A stretch of 64,000 nucleotides of DNA from an uncultured Bacteroidota bacterium (GCA_902791695.1 CADAWR010000001.1:62001-126000); one strand, 5' to 3'; positions 35,643 to 45,997 are shown, counted from the stretch's first letter. Numbers and translations are program-made. The notes: a model not told the origin generated them from the letters alone.

Positions 35643-36686
35643 GTGACAATAAACAACAGACAAAATACAGGCTTAGCGATACCGAAAATAGCCGCATTTT
35701 TGGTGGCCTCAATGCTGTTTTTGTTGTCTGCGACGGCACAAAATGAGGGTCAGTACACCCACTTTATGTATAATCGCTTGAGCTATAACCCCGCTTTTGC
35801 GGGTAGCACGGGCGATATCTCGGCCACAGTGCTCTACCGTAGCCAGTGGATGGGCTTGCAGCTGCAGGCCCCGACGCCAAGCGGTGAGGCCGGTGCGAAA
35901 CCCACCAACATGCTGTTTTCCTTTGATCTGCCGGTAAGATGGTTACATGGCGGCATCGGTGGCACTTTCACCTCGGAGAAAGTGGGTTATCATGACAATT
36001 CGACCTTTGCCATCGACTACGCCTTCCGTATCTTCTGGGGTGCCGGTACGCTTTCTGCCGGTATCGAGGCCGACCTACAGAACTACAAATTCAAGACATC
36101 GAATCTTTTCGGCACTAGTGATATGACCGGAGACCCGACGAATCCGACAAACTCAGCCAACGACCCGATGGTGAGCGCAAAGGATGTCTCCGACTTCTTG
36201 ATAGACTTGTCGACTGGTATTTACTATCAAGTACCAAGCACGTTCTATGTCGGCCTTGCCGCCAAGAACCTGTTGGCTTCCAAAAGCGACGAGCTGAACA
36301 TCAGAAACACCCGCACATTCTATCTTATTGGCGGTTATGAATACACCTTCCCCTACAACCCATCATTGAAACTCAAACCGTCGGCACTGCTCAAGACTGC
36401 CAACTTTTCCATCTTCCAAGCAGATTTTGCCTGTCTGCTGGACTACGAAAATATCTTCTGGGGAGGCCTCGGTTATCGGTTGGGCGATGCCGTCAACTTC
36501 CTGGCAGGCGTGAACTTCCTGAAGGTAATGCAATTCGGCGTAGCCTACGACCTGACAACATCGAAACTGGGCTTCGCCAACGGCCGCAGTATTGGCTCGG
36601 TGGAATTCTACCTCAATATGCACCTCCAGTTTACGTCGAAGAAACGTCCGCCAACGGTATCCGGCAATACGCTCTACTTACGTTAA
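35643..36686 (+). CDS. porP: T9SS outer-membrane protein PorP/SprF
   Basis: 347 residues from a GTG; the frame is closed just upstream and the next ATG (35712) would cut the signal peptide. The signal peptide ends near SATAQ. YTHFMYNRLSYNPAFAGSTG and ATVLYRSQWMGLQ are the PorP/SprF start, and alternating beta strands follow (NFLAGVNFLKVMQFGVAYDL). An outer-membrane barrel that links the T9SS to the PorE or GldK ring. First gene of the T9SS core operon. Confidence 0.92.
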   Translation: MTINNRQNTGLAIPKIAAFLVASMLFLLSATAQNEGQYTHFMYNRLSYNPAFAGSTGDISATVLYRSQWMGLQLQAPTPSGEAGAKPTNMLFSFDLPVRWLHGGIGGTFTSEKVGYHDNSTFAIDYAFRIFWGAGTLSAGIEADLQNYKFKTSNLFGTSDMTGDPTNPTNSANDPMVSAKDVSDFLIDLSTGIYYQVPSTFYVGLAAKNLLASKSDELNIRNTRTFYLIGGYEYTFPYNPSLKLKPSALLKTANFSIFQADFACLLDYENIFWGGLGYRLGDAVNFLAGVNFLKVMQFGVAYDLTTSKLGFANGRSIGSVEFYLNMHLQFTSKKRPPTVSGNTLYLR

Positions 36687-36751
36687 ATATAATTAATAGC
36701 GAAACAAAAACCAGAAAACTGCGTTAAAGAACAAAATAAAACGAAAACAAT

Positions 36752-38122
36752 ATGAAGAAGCTGTTTTTCCTGCTCGCCGCCTCCACAGCCATTATCATGG
36801 CCAGTTGCGGCTCGTCCAACAAGGGAGAGTTGGTCGGCGTCAACGACCGTCCCTTCTTTGAGGACATCGACCTGAAAGGTATGGTCTTTATCAACCAGGG
36901 CAACTACACGATGGGCGCTGGTGTGCAGAACGTCACCTATGGCGACGCCACCACCACTCAGCCGCGCAAAATGCAGATTGGCTCGTTCTTCATGGACGAA
37001 ACCGAAATCACGAACAATGAATATCGCCAGTTTGTGGCTGACGTGCGCGACTCCGTGGCACGCCGTATGCTTGGTGAGGCCGGCGTTGAAGGCTTCCTGA
37101 TTGAAGAGGATGCCTATGGCGAGCCCCTCGACCCTCCCATGCTAAACAAGAAAACCAAAATCAACTACAAAGACGCCGATGTGCGCCAGGCTCTGATTGA
37201 CGGTGGTTTCTATATTGTTGATATCAATCACCGCCGCATTGTTGACCCTGCCAAAATGAATTATGAATACTATTATATAGATTATAGCAACGTTTCGAAG
37301 AAAGAGAACGGTGTGAACACCAAGAGTGAATATCGCGGTTCATCATTCGCAGTGCGTCCGAAAGGTCTGAACAACCGTTCCAGCCAGATACAGCGCGAGT
37401 ATATCAATATTTATCCCGACACGCTGTGCTGGGTGCATGACTACGCATACAGCATGAACGAGGATTTCACCCGTAGTTATTTCTCGTCGCCCGCCTACGA
37501 CAACTATCCCGTGGTCGGTGTGAGCTGGCGCCAGGCCAAGGCTTTCTGCGTGTGGCGCAGCAATATGCTGAACCAGTATTTGGAGAGCATTGACTACTCG
37601 CAGCTCAACGACTTCCGTCTGCCCACCGAGAGCGAATGGGAGTTTGCAGCCCGTGGCGGTATCGCCAGCCAGAGCTACCCCTGGGGTGGTCCATATGTGC
37701 GCAACCCGAACGGATGCTTCCTGGCAAACTACGAGCCTCTGAAGGGTGCCTATGACGACGATGGTGGTGTGAAGACCCTTATGGTTGGCCACTATGCTCC
37801 CAACGACTACGGTCTGTATGATATGGCCGGCAACGTGAGCGAGTGGTGTCTCGACGCCTTCAACGAGTCGACCTATCAGGTAGCAAATGCACAGACTCCT
37901 TACTACAACTACGATGCAAAGGATGACGACCCGCTGGCCATGAAGCGCAAAGTGGTGCGTGGAGGCAGCTGGAAAGACCAGAAATACTTCATCCAGGTTC
38001 AGACCCGTACCTATGAGTTCATGGACACTGCCAAATGCTATATCGGCTTCCGTTGCGTGCAGCCTTACCTTGGCCGTGTTAAGGGAGACAACCTGCGCAC
38101 TGCAAGTAATGTGGCACGATAA
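36752..38122 (+). CDS. gldK: T9SS ring lipoprotein GldK/PorK
   Basis: 456 residues. Lipobox MASC at 17-20. An FGE-sulfatase-like fold: MVFINQGNYTMGAG, FFMDETEITNNEYRQFV, YPVVGVSWRQAKAFCVWRSN, LPTESEWEFAARGG and GLYDMAGNVSEWCLDAF. GldK forms the periplasmic ring with GldN below the outer membrane. The enzyme active-site cysteines of real FGE proteins are not needed in this role. Position between porP and gldL is diagnostic. Confidence 0.95.
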   Translation: MKKLFFLLAASTAIIMASCGSSNKGELVGVNDRPFFEDIDLKGMVFINQGNYTMGAGVQNVTYGDATTTQPRKMQIGSFFMDETEITNNEYRQFVADVRDSVARRMLGEAGVEGFLIEEDAYGEPLDPPMLNKKTKINYKDADVRQALIDGGFYIVDINHRRIVDPAKMNYEYYYIDYSNVSKKENGVNTKSEYRGSSFAVRPKGLNNRSSQIQREYINIYPDTLCWVHDYAYSMNEDFTRSYFSSPAYDNYPVVGVSWRQAKAFCVWRSNMLNQYLESIDYSQLNDFRLPTESEWEFAARGGIASQSYPWGGPYVRNPNGCFLANYEPLKGAYDDDGGVKTLMVGHYAPNDYGLYDMAGNVSEWCLDAFNESTYQVANAQTPYYNYDAKDDDPLAMKRKVVRGGSWKDQKYFIQVQTRTYEFMDTAKCYIGFRCVQPYLGRVKGDNLRTASNVAR

Positions 38123-38190
38123 AAACAGTTTCATATAGAAATAGGAAACACATTTTTAATTATAAGCAAACACAAAAAAAATAATACATT

Positions 38191-39033
38191 ATGAGCTTCA
38201 TAGACAATCTCGTTCGCAGTAAAGCGTATAAGAATTTCATGGCCAAGTTGTATGGCTGGGGTGCAGCAGTCGTTATCGTCGGTGCATTGTTCAAAATCAT
38301 GCACTGGCCGGGCGCAAACATCATGCTTATCGCAGGTATGGGTACCGAGACTATCATCTTCTTCCTGTCGGCATTCGAACCGCCTCACAAAGAGTGGGAT
38401 TGGAGCCTTGTGTATCCCGAACTTGCAGGCATGGTTGAGGATAATCAGTTAGAGCTTGATGAAAACGGTAACCCAACAGTGTCCAAAGATCCTCTTTCGG
38501 CGAAACTCGACAAGATGCTTGAAGAAGCAAATATCACGCCTGAACTGATGGACCGACTGGGACAAGGCATGCAAAATCTTGCAGAAAGTGCCAACGCCAT
38601 GAACAAGATGGCCAGCGTTACTACTGCCACCGACAAATTTGTGAGCAATATGGACAATGTCGCAGGACAGGCTGGCAAATTGCTTGAAAGCATGCAAGGT
38701 GCACCTGAGGCAATCTCGACACTCTCCGCCATTTATCGCGAGACCGCCGAGTCGCTTAGCGGCGAAGTAAGTTATGTTGAGGAAATGAAGAAAATGTCGG
38801 CAAGTCTGAGCAGCATCAATGCAATGTACGAGATGCAGATCAACAACGCATCGACACAGATGAGCCTGAACAAAGAGTTCGAGGAGAAGATGTCCACTAT
38901 GCTGACAAACTTCAGCGACAGTGCCGAAGGCATCACCAAATACAAAGAGCAGGTCGACGCCCTCACCCGCAAGGTATCTGAACTCAACAATGTGTATGGC
39001 AACATGCTTGCCGCTATGCAAACCCGTTTGTAA
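38191..39033 (+). CDS. gldL: T9SS motor protein GldL/PorL
   Basis: 280 residues. Two transmembrane helices near 20-62 (LYGWGAAVVIVGALFKIMHW and ANIMLIAGMGTETIIFFLSA). The second contains the glutamate (GTETI) thought to take part in proton flow. A long helical cytoplasmic part follows. GldL and GldM form the inner-membrane motor that powers secretion and gliding. Confidence 0.95.
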   Translation: MSFIDNLVRSKAYKNFMAKLYGWGAAVVIVGALFKIMHWPGANIMLIAGMGTETIIFFLSAFEPPHKEWDWSLVYPELAGMVEDNQLELDENGNPTVSKDPLSAKLDKMLEEANITPELMDRLGQGMQNLAESANAMNKMASVTTATDKFVSNMDNVAGQAGKLLESMQGAPEAISTLSAIYRETAESLSGEVSYVEEMKKMSASLSSINAMYEMQINNASTQMSLNKEFEEKMSTMLTNFSDSAEGITKYKEQVDALTRKVSELNNVYGNMLAAMQTRL

Positions 39034-39087
39034 TCGACCATACGTCTAACCAAATCTCTTAAAACAACTAAAAGAAAGGAATAGACA

Positions 39088-40761
39088 ATGGGTGCAACAA
39101 ACTGTCCGGAAACCCCGAGACAAAAGATGATTACAATGATGTACCTCGTGTACACCGCCATGTTGGCTCTCAATGTGTCGGCCGAGGTCGTCGAAGGTTT
39201 CAGGTCGGTCGGTACTGCAATGACCAACTCCAACATAAACCTTCAGACAAAGTTGGACGATACATATGTCAACTTTGACTTGGCTTTGGAAAACAGCCGT
39301 GACAAAGTGCAGGAAAGCTATGACAAAGCCCAAAAAGTTCGTGGACTGTCCAACGAGTTGAAAAATTATATTGACAGTCTTGAATATGAATTTATCGGCA
39401 AAGTGAGTACGGATGTGGCCAAAATACACACCGACCCAGAAAATCCGAAATCATTTATTGAAGTTACGCTAAAAAATGCCGACGGCACAACAAATATCGA
39501 CAGTGTACGCCGTGCATTACAATTGGGCGGTTTTGCCTGGATGGAAAGAGGCTTGGATGACACACACGGTGCCCCTAATTTCTTCCTTGACGGCGCTACC
39601 GAAAAAGGAACTGGTCAAGCTTATGACCTGCACAAGAAAATATCCGACTACGTAAAGACCGTCAAAGAAATTTTGGGTGACGACTCTACCAACGTAAAGT
39701 TTCCTTTCGACGTTGACAAGACTTTTCTTGACAAAGAGCACAAGCCCGTCAACTGGGAGACAAAAAACTTCAGCGAAGTTGTTGCCGGTGCCGGTCTTGT
39801 GACCTTGACACGTATGAAAGCCGAAACGATGAACGCAGAGTTCGACGCCGTAAACATGCTGTACAAACAGGTCAGCAAGGGTGACTTCTCGTTCGACCAG
39901 ATTGCACTTATCTCGCGTCCGAAATCCACTTATATTATCAGAGGTGGTGTTTATGAGACAGACATTAATGTAGCTGCCTACGACTCTAAACAGAAGTTCA
40001 ATGCTACAGTCAATGGCCAGCAATTGGTGAGTAACGACAGTGGCTCTGTCCATTACCGTACTGTGTGCAATAACGTAGGTCAACAAAAAGTGAATGTCAC
40101 TGCTTATGTCACCAGCCCAGACGGCGGTACCAAAGAATACCAATACACCGACAATTACTTCGTTGCCGAACCTGTTGGTGTCATTTCGCTTGATAACATG
40201 CAGGTGATGTATTCTGGAATTGAGAACCCTCTGACAGCTTCTGTGCCAGGTGTGGACGGACGCAATGTTGAGGTAAGCATCATTGAAGGACAGGGAAAAC
40301 TGAATAAAGCTGAAGGAAATGGCAAATACATGATAACGCCCGCCAACGGCTGCAAGAAGATTGTCCTTGCTGTCGATGCTGCCATAGAAAAAGGCAAGAA
40401 AACACGAATGAACACCCTCACATTCAAGGTGAAGCCCATACCTGCTCCCGAAATTACCGTGGCAGGCTTTAAGAATGGTGCCAAAGTGTCACGCAAGAGC
40501 CTCACGTCAGGAGTCACCGTCACTGCTCGTGCACAGGAAGGCTTTGAATTCAAGATTCCGAAAGGTTCCATACGTGTGATGAGCCTCGAGGTATTCGTCG
40601 GTAACAAGCCTTTCAACTTCAATGGCAGTGCCTTCGAGCCTGACGGCCTGTCAGCTATCAGAAATGCCAACCGCGGTGACAATATTTATGTCACAGCCAA
40701 GGTCATGATGCCCGATGGCGTCCCACAAAATGCCAACTGTGTACTAACGATAACTAAATAA
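39088..40761 (+). CDS. gldM: T9SS motor protein GldM/PorM
   Basis: 557 residues. GATNCPETPRQKMITMMYLV then YTAMLALNVSAEVVEGF is the conserved N-terminal helix of GldM, which packs in the GldL pentamer. The rest is periplasmic: a helical region and beta domains (ITVAGFKNGAKVSRKSLTSG) reaching the GldK/GldN ring. 54 bases after gldL. Confidence 0.95.
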   Translation: MGATNCPETPRQKMITMMYLVYTAMLALNVSAEVVEGFRSVGTAMTNSNINLQTKLDDTYVNFDLALENSRDKVQESYDKAQKVRGLSNELKNYIDSLEYEFIGKVSTDVAKIHTDPENPKSFIEVTLKNADGTTNIDSVRRALQLGGFAWMERGLDDTHGAPNFFLDGATEKGTGQAYDLHKKISDYVKTVKEILGDDSTNVKFPFDVDKTFLDKEHKPVNWETKNFSEVVAGAGLVTLTRMKAETMNAEFDAVNMLYKQVSKGDFSFDQIALISRPKSTYIIRGGVYETDINVAAYDSKQKFNATVNGQQLVSNDSGSVHYRTVCNNVGQQKVNVTAYVTSPDGGTKEYQYTDNYFVAEPVGVISLDNMQVMYSGIENPLTASVPGVDGRNVEVSIIEGQGKLNKAEGNGKYMITPANGCKKIVLAVDAAIEKGKKTRMNTLTFKVKPIPAPEITVAGFKNGAKVSRKSLTSGVTVTARAQEGFEFKIPKGSIRVMSLEVFVGNKPFNFNGSAFEPDGLSAIRNANRGDNIYVTAKVMMPDGVPQNANCVLTITK

Positions 40762-40776
40762 TAAAAATATATTGCT

Positions 40777-41655
40777 ATGAAAAAGGTTTTGTTTAGCATC
40801 CTTGCCATTGCCGCCTTCGCATTTGCCGGTAATGCTCAAAGCGTCATTGATGCTGAAGAAGGACGTAACCCCAACGATTTCTACCAGCAAGGTATCGTCG
40901 TCGGAAAGAAAGCCATGCCCTACCCATTCCTCCGCGAGAGCGATGTGGTATGGAAGACCACAATATGGCGCCAAATTGACTTTAACGAAAGTTTCAATCA
41001 ATTCTTCTACTTCCCCTTTGAGACCGAGAAAAATACTCAAGGTAGAGTCAACCTCGTAAATCTCATCGTGAATGCCGCCGCAAACGGAGAATTTGATGTG
41101 TATGAAAACGACGACATGAAAGTGCCACAAGAATGGGAAAAAGCATATGCATTCCTGCAGGGAAAACAGTTGCGCACCCGCCAGGGAGAAGAAGATGAAT
41201 TTGGTGATATCGAAGAATTTATCGATACTATTCCCGAAGACTTTGACCCAGCATCAGCAAAGATGGTCCAACTCAAAGAGTATTGGTACATTGACAAACA
41301 AGATACTCGCCAGAAAGTACGTATTGTGAGTATGGCATTCAAATTCTCAAAGAACGTACTACGTGCTGGTCAGGCAGAAGAAGTAACCGACTGGACATTC
41401 TGGGTACCAATGGATGATTTGCGTGTGCGTCAAGTACTCGTCAATGCTAATGCCTTTGACGAAAACAACGATGTGGCAGAACGTTCATACGATGACGTAT
41501 TCATTCAGCGCTACTTCGACAGCTATGTGACCCGCGAGTCAAATAAGTTTAACCGTGCCATCACCGATTACCTTACCGGTGAAGATGCAATGCTTGAGTC
41601 GCAACAGATTGAGGAGCGCATCTTCGACATCGAAAGCGACATGTGGGAATATTAA
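40777..41655 (+). CDS. gldN: T9SS ring protein GldN/PorN (first copy)
   Basis: 292 residues. Signal peptide 1-19 (FAGNAQ). KKAMPYPFLRESDVVWKTTI, FNQFFYFPFETEKNTQGRVN, LKEYWYIDKQDTRQKVR and the end RIFDIESDMWEY are GldN motifs. GldN binds GldK in the periplasmic ring. 15 bases after gldM. A near-complete paralog follows. Confidence 0.94.
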   Translation: MKKVLFSILAIAAFAFAGNAQSVIDAEEGRNPNDFYQQGIVVGKKAMPYPFLRESDVVWKTTIWRQIDFNESFNQFFYFPFETEKNTQGRVNLVNLIVNAAANGEFDVYENDDMKVPQEWEKAYAFLQGKQLRTRQGEEDEFGDIEEFIDTIPEDFDPASAKMVQLKEYWYIDKQDTRQKVRIVSMAFKFSKNVLRAGQAEEVTDWTFWVPMDDLRVRQVLVNANAFDENNDVAERSYDDVFIQRYFDSYVTRESNKFNRAITDYLTGEDAMLESQQIEERIFDIESDMWEY

Positions 41656-41684
41656 AAATATTGAAATAGCCCGTAAAAAAAAAC

Positions 41685-41731
41685 AAAAGAGAGGGTTAAG
41701 AGCAATCATACTCTTAACTCTCTCTTTTGAC
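41685..41731 (+). terminator. Hairpin between the two gldN copies (terminator or attenuator)
   Basis: AAAAGAGAGGGTTAAGAG, loop CAATCATA, CTCTTAACTCTCTCTTTT, one mismatch. It ends 8 bases before the second gldN, so it can end the gld operon transcript or lower read-through into the second copy. Confidence 0.8.
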
Positions 41732-41738
41732 AATAAAA

Positions 41739-42605
41739 ATGAGAAAGGCTGTACAAATATTGACGCTCCTATTCCCACTAATCACTGCAGCACAAGATGT
41801 GGTGCAAACCCCTTATGTACTCTACAAGGAAGAATTAACTGCTGGCCAAAAATATATGCCATACCCGTTCCTGCGGGAAAGCGACATCGTATGGTCTACA
41901 ACTCTCTGGAAAACGATTGACCTCAATGAGACATTCAACCAGTATATGTATTTTCCCATTGATGAAAATGACAGGAGTGGGAAAAAGAGTTTAGCATATG
42001 TAATTTGGGATGCCGTTGCAGCAAACGAGATACCCATATTTGAGGACGATGAGCTAAAGATACCTATAGACAACCTGCTGTTTGTCGAAAGATACACGAA
42101 GGCCGACACTATACTATTAGAAATAGGCTACGATGATGACGACAATGAACTTTTTGAGACTGTAATTCAGCCTAACGACTTTGACGGTGCAGAGATATTC
42201 AGATACGCACTACGCGAAGTATGGTTTATAGGCAAACAGGATACTCGGCAAGATTCCAGGCGTATCGCGCTGGCTCCATTAAAGGAAATGAAAGTAAAAT
42301 TCGGTGATACCGAAGAACTCATTAACCTAGGAATACAACCTTTGTTCTGGCTTCCAATGCAGAATCCCATAGTACGTACGCTTCTTTCCAAGAATAACTC
42401 ATATTACGATGAGGTTAATGCTGTGGGACAGCCTACTTGGGATAATATTTTTATTTCTCAACTATATAACGCATACATAACAAAAGAAAGCAATATATAC
42501 GGAAGATCCATTAGTAGATACCTGTCCGGTGAAGATGCAATTTTGGAATCAGATGCAATAGAAGAAAAGGTATTCAACATTGGTGAGGACATGTGGGAAT
42601 ACTAA
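41739..42605 (+). CDS. Second GldN/PorN paralog
   Basis: 288 residues from the ATG at 41739; a TTG at 41727 sits in the hairpin. Signal peptide ending LITAAQ. It keeps the landmarks of the first copy: KYMPYPFLRESDIVWSTTLW, FNQYMYFPIDENDRSGK, REVWFIGKQDTRQDSRR, YLSGEDAILESDAIEEKV and the MWEY end. The rest has diverged strongly and the DNA is more AT-rich. It may be an alternative ring subunit. mutS starts 13 bases after it. Confidence 0.9.
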   Translation: MRKAVQILTLLFPLITAAQDVVQTPYVLYKEELTAGQKYMPYPFLRESDIVWSTTLWKTIDLNETFNQYMYFPIDENDRSGKKSLAYVIWDAVAANEIPIFEDDELKIPIDNLLFVERYTKADTILLEIGYDDDDNELFETVIQPNDFDGAEIFRYALREVWFIGKQDTRQDSRRIALAPLKEMKVKFGDTEELINLGIQPLFWLPMQNPIVRTLLSKNNSYYDEVNAVGQPTWDNIFISQLYNAYITKESNIYGRSISRYLSGEDAILESDAIEEKVFNIGEDMWEY

Positions 42606-42618
42606 AAAAACAACGACT

Positions 42619-45255
42619 ATGGCAAAAACCACAGACACTGACTCTCCTTTAATGAAGCAACATGCGGAACTGAAAAAAAAGTTTCCTGATGCGATACTGC
42701 TATTCAGAGTTGGCGACTTCTATGAAACTTTTGGAGAAGATGCACATAAGGCATCAAATATACTTGGCATCACACTTACCAGAAAGGCTGCCGGTCACGG
42801 AACATATTGTGATTTGGCAGGCATTCCATATCACGCTGTTGAGCAATACCTTCCGCGCTTAGTTAGGGCCGGTTTACGTGTAGCAATTTGCGAACAACTC
42901 GAAGACCCTAAAACAGCCAAAGGTCTTGTAAAGAGAGGTATAACAGAACTTGTTACACCCGGTGTAGCCTATAATGACATGGTGCTTGACGTGAAGGAAA
43001 ATAATTTCCTATGCGGACTGCATCTGACGGATAAAATACACGGTATAAGCTTTCTTGACGTGTCGACCGGTGAATTCTATATAGCAGAAGGCGACATAAA
43101 ATACATTGACAAATTGCTGACAGATTTCCATCCAGCAGAGGTAGTCTTGCAACGTAACAAGATACATTGGTTCAAAGAGCAATTTTCTGAGCGTTATTAT
43201 TGCAACACTTTCGATGACTGGGTTTTTGCGCCAGATTTTGCCAATGAATTGCTCCTGAAACAATTCGGCACAAACTCACTGAAAGGATTTGGCGTCGAAG
43301 ACATTGAAATGGGAATTATTGCAGCCGGTGCCGTGCTGTACTATTTACAAGACACCCAGCATACACAAACCGCCAACATCACTAGAATAAATCGAGTAGA
43401 ACAAGATAAATATGTGTGGTTAGACCGATTCACCATTCGTAACCTTGAAATTACGGGTTCTCATAACGACAATGCTCGTACACTTCTTGATGTTGTAGAC
43501 AAAACACTCACACCTATGGGTTCTCGTCTTATGCGACGATGGATATTGATGCCGCTAAAAGAAGTTGGGCCAATCGAGGAACGACTACATGTAGTTGACA
43601 CACTCATCAGAGATGCTGATATCAGAGAGAAACTGGCACAAAATATCAAGATAATCGGAGATCTTGAACGTTTGATAACAAAAGCTGCCGTAGGGCGCAT
43701 CAATCCACGTGAAATGCAGCAACTAAAACGATCTCTCCTTGCAGTAGAAGAGGTTCGCCTGATTTGCGCCGCCAATGACTCTGATGCACTTAAACAACTT
43801 GGTGATAGAATTAATTCATGTATCCCTCTAACCGAACGTATCGGGCGCGAGATAACAGAAGAGCCTCCGGCAAAGATAGAAAAAGGTGGAGTAATCTCTT
43901 GCGGTGTCAATGACGAGCTTGACAAGTTACGTTCCATGGCCGGCTCGGGAAAAGAGTACCTGATGAACCTTCAGCAAAAAGAGAGCGAAGCTACCGGAAT
44001 ACCGTCTTTACGCATCGGCTTTAACAATATCTTCGGATACTATTTTGAAGTATATAACACTCATAAGGACAAAGTACCGCCAGAATGGACGAGAAAGCAG
44101 ACTCTGACCAATGCGGAACGGTATATAACACCTGAGCTGAAAGAATATGAGGACAAGATACTTGGTGCTGAGGAACGAATAATGGCCTTAGAAATTGAGT
44201 TGTACAACAAACTAATATACACTGTTACTGAATATGTACAGCCAATACAGTATGACGCACAGATTATTGCAAATATCGACTGTCTGCTGAGTTTTGCGGA
44301 AATTGCTCTTAAAAATAACTACTGCCGTCCACAAATAAACACTAACGATATTATTGATATAAAGGCAGGCCGTCATCCAGTAATTGAAACCCAAATGACA
44401 CCTGGTAACGAATATATCAGCAACGATATATTTCTAGACAAAGAAAGTCAACAGATTATCATTGTCACAGGTCCAAACATGTCCGGTAAGTCTGCCCTGC
44501 TCCGACAAACAGCCCTTATTGTACTTATGGCTCAGATGGGCAGCTACTGTCCCGCAAAAAGTGCAGAGATAGGTATTGTAGATAAAATATTTACACGTGT
44601 TGGGGCCAGCGACAACATAAGTAGTGGCGAATCGACTTTTATGGTCGAGATGAACGAAACAGCAAGCATCCTAAACAATATCAGCGACAAAAGCTTAGTA
44701 CTCCTTGATGAGATAGGCCGAGGAACCTCCACATACGACGGTATCTCCATCGCCTGGGCCATCACAGAATACCTCCATAACAACAAACGAGCCCATCCAA
44801 AAGTAATGTTCGCCACACACTATCATGAACTTATAGAGATGGAGGATCAATACGAGCGAATAAAGAACTACCACGTAAGCGTTAAGGAGATTGACGGGCG
44901 AATTATATTTCTTCGCAAACTGACACCGGGCGGCAGTGAACATAGCTTCGGTATACATGTAGCAAAAATAGCAGGCATGCCGCCATCAGTAGTCAACCGG
45001 GCCAACTCAATGTTACAGATACTTGAAAGCAAAAATGAACATACAATTACGGATGACAAAAATGATGTCAAAAATGAGAAAAAAAGCCTTAAAAAAGACA
45101 ATTTTGAAGGGCTTCAACTGAGTTTCATACAACTTGACGACCCAACATTACTTGAAATACGCAGTAAATTATTAGATATTGATATAGATACGCTTACACC
45201 GATTGAGGCGCTATTAAAACTGAATGAGATAAAAAAAATTGTAACAAAGAATTAA
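42619..45255 (+). CDS. mutS: DNA mismatch repair protein MutS
   Basis: 878 residues from the ATG at 42619; the earlier ATG at 42580 lies in the gldN paralog. Recognises mismatches and starts repair with MutL. The N-terminal mismatch-binding motif is DAILLFRVGDFYETFGEDA (Phe and Glu of FxE). Clamp and lever domains follow. The ATPase has the Walker A GPNMSGKS at 618-625, the Walker B VLLDEIGRGTSTYDG and FATHYHEL. It is probably read from upstream, since no promoter separates it from the gldN paralog. Confidence 0.96.
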   Translation: MAKTTDTDSPLMKQHAELKKKFPDAILLFRVGDFYETFGEDAHKASNILGITLTRKAAGHGTYCDLAGIPYHAVEQYLPRLVRAGLRVAICEQLEDPKTAKGLVKRGITELVTPGVAYNDMVLDVKENNFLCGLHLTDKIHGISFLDVSTGEFYIAEGDIKYIDKLLTDFHPAEVVLQRNKIHWFKEQFSERYYCNTFDDWVFAPDFANELLLKQFGTNSLKGFGVEDIEMGIIAAGAVLYYLQDTQHTQTANITRINRVEQDKYVWLDRFTIRNLEITGSHNDNARTLLDVVDKTLTPMGSRLMRRWILMPLKEVGPIEERLHVVDTLIRDADIREKLAQNIKIIGDLERLITKAAVGRINPREMQQLKRSLLAVEEVRLICAANDSDALKQLGDRINSCIPLTERIGREITEEPPAKIEKGGVISCGVNDELDKLRSMAGSGKEYLMNLQQKESEATGIPSLRIGFNNIFGYYFEVYNTHKDKVPPEWTRKQTLTNAERYITPELKEYEDKILGAEERIMALEIELYNKLIYTVTEYVQPIQYDAQIIANIDCLLSFAEIALKNNYCRPQINTNDIIDIKAGRHPVIETQMTPGNEYISNDIFLDKESQQIIIVTGPNMSGKSALLRQTALIVLMAQMGSYCPAKSAEIGIVDKIFTRVGASDNISSGESTFMVEMNETASILNNISDKSLVLLDEIGRGTSTYDGISIAWAITEYLHNNKRAHPKVMFATHYHELIEMEDQYERIKNYHVSVKEIDGRIIFLRKLTPGGSEHSFGIHVAKIAGMPPSVVNRANSMLQILESKNEHTITDDKNDVKNEKKSLKKDNFEGLQLSFIQLDDPTLLEIRSKLLDIDIDTLTPIEALLKLNEIKKIVTKN

Positions 45256-45261
45256 AAAAAT

Positions 45262-45292
45262 TTTGCCAGTTTCAAAAAAGGTTGTACTTTTG
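45262..45292 (+). promoter_or_regulatory. Promoter of the six-tRNA cluster
   Basis: TTTG at 45262-45265, 19 bases, TACTTTTG at 45285-45292, then CACCCGC. Nearly the same sequence as the promoter at 2410. Confidence 0.86.
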
Positions 45293-45328
45293 CACCCGCT
45301 TTTGAGAGAAAAAGCGTGCCTAAATGAT

Positions 45329-45404
<76 letters not shown>

Positions 45405-45435
45405 AAAAAGACTCCTAAATCAGAGAAAGAGATGG

Positions 45436-45518
45436 GCTCTGGTGGTGGAATGGTAGACACGAGGGACTTAAAATCCCTTGCCCGCAAGGGCGTGTGGGTT
45501 CAAGTCCCACCCGGAGTA
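45436..45518 (+). tRNA. tRNA-Leu (anticodon TAA)
   Basis: 83 bases with a long variable arm (TTGCCCGCAAGGGC). Acceptor GCTCTGG pairs with CCGGAGT using two G-T pairs. The anticodon loop CTTAAAA gives TAA. T-arm GTGGG/CCCAC. Confidence 0.92.
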
Positions 45519-45528
45519 CTAAGGCAAT

Positions 45529-45601
<73 letters not shown>

Positions 45602-45712
45602 CAACGAGAGAGAGCTTTGAAATAATGAATGACAACATCAAAGTCCATGTTCAAAACGCCTTATAAATAAGGCCGATGAAGTTGTCGGAAACACAAGCGA
45701 GAGAGTAATAAT

Positions 45713-45785
45713 GTCTTGGTAGCTCAGCTGGTAGAGCAATTGACTCTTAATCAATGGGTCCAGGGTTCGAATCCCTGCCAGGACA
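45713..45785 (+). tRNA. tRNA-Lys (anticodon CTT)
   Basis: Acceptor GTCTTGG/CCAGGAC with one G-T pair, anticodon stem ATTGA/TCAAT around CTCTTAA, T-arm CAGGG/CCCTG. The 111-base gap before it holds a short hairpin (GCCTTAT with ATAAGGC), perhaps a processing site. Confidence 0.93.
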
Positions 45786-45791
45786 CTATCG

Positions 45792-45865
45792 CGGGGTGTA
45801 GCGCAGTTGGCTAGCGCGCCACGTTCGGGACGTGGAGGCCGGAAGTTCGAGTCTTCTCACCCCGA
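45792..45865 (+). tRNA. tRNA-Pro (anticodon CGG)
   Basis: Acceptor CGGGGTG/CACCCCG, anticodon stem CCACG/CGTGG around TTCGGGA, T-loop TTCGAGT. Confidence 0.93.
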
Positions 45866-45883
45866 CTACAGAACCGCAAAACC

Positions 45884-45956
<73 letters not shown>

Positions 45957-45966
45957 CAAAAAGATT

Positions 45967-45997
45967 AGGCAGAACATGGTGTTCTGCCTTTTTTTAT
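45967..45997 (+). terminator. Terminator between the tRNA cluster and rpsF
   Basis: GGCAGAAC, loop ATGGT, GTTCTGCC and seven T. Only about 33 bases lie between it and rpsF. Confidence 0.88.
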
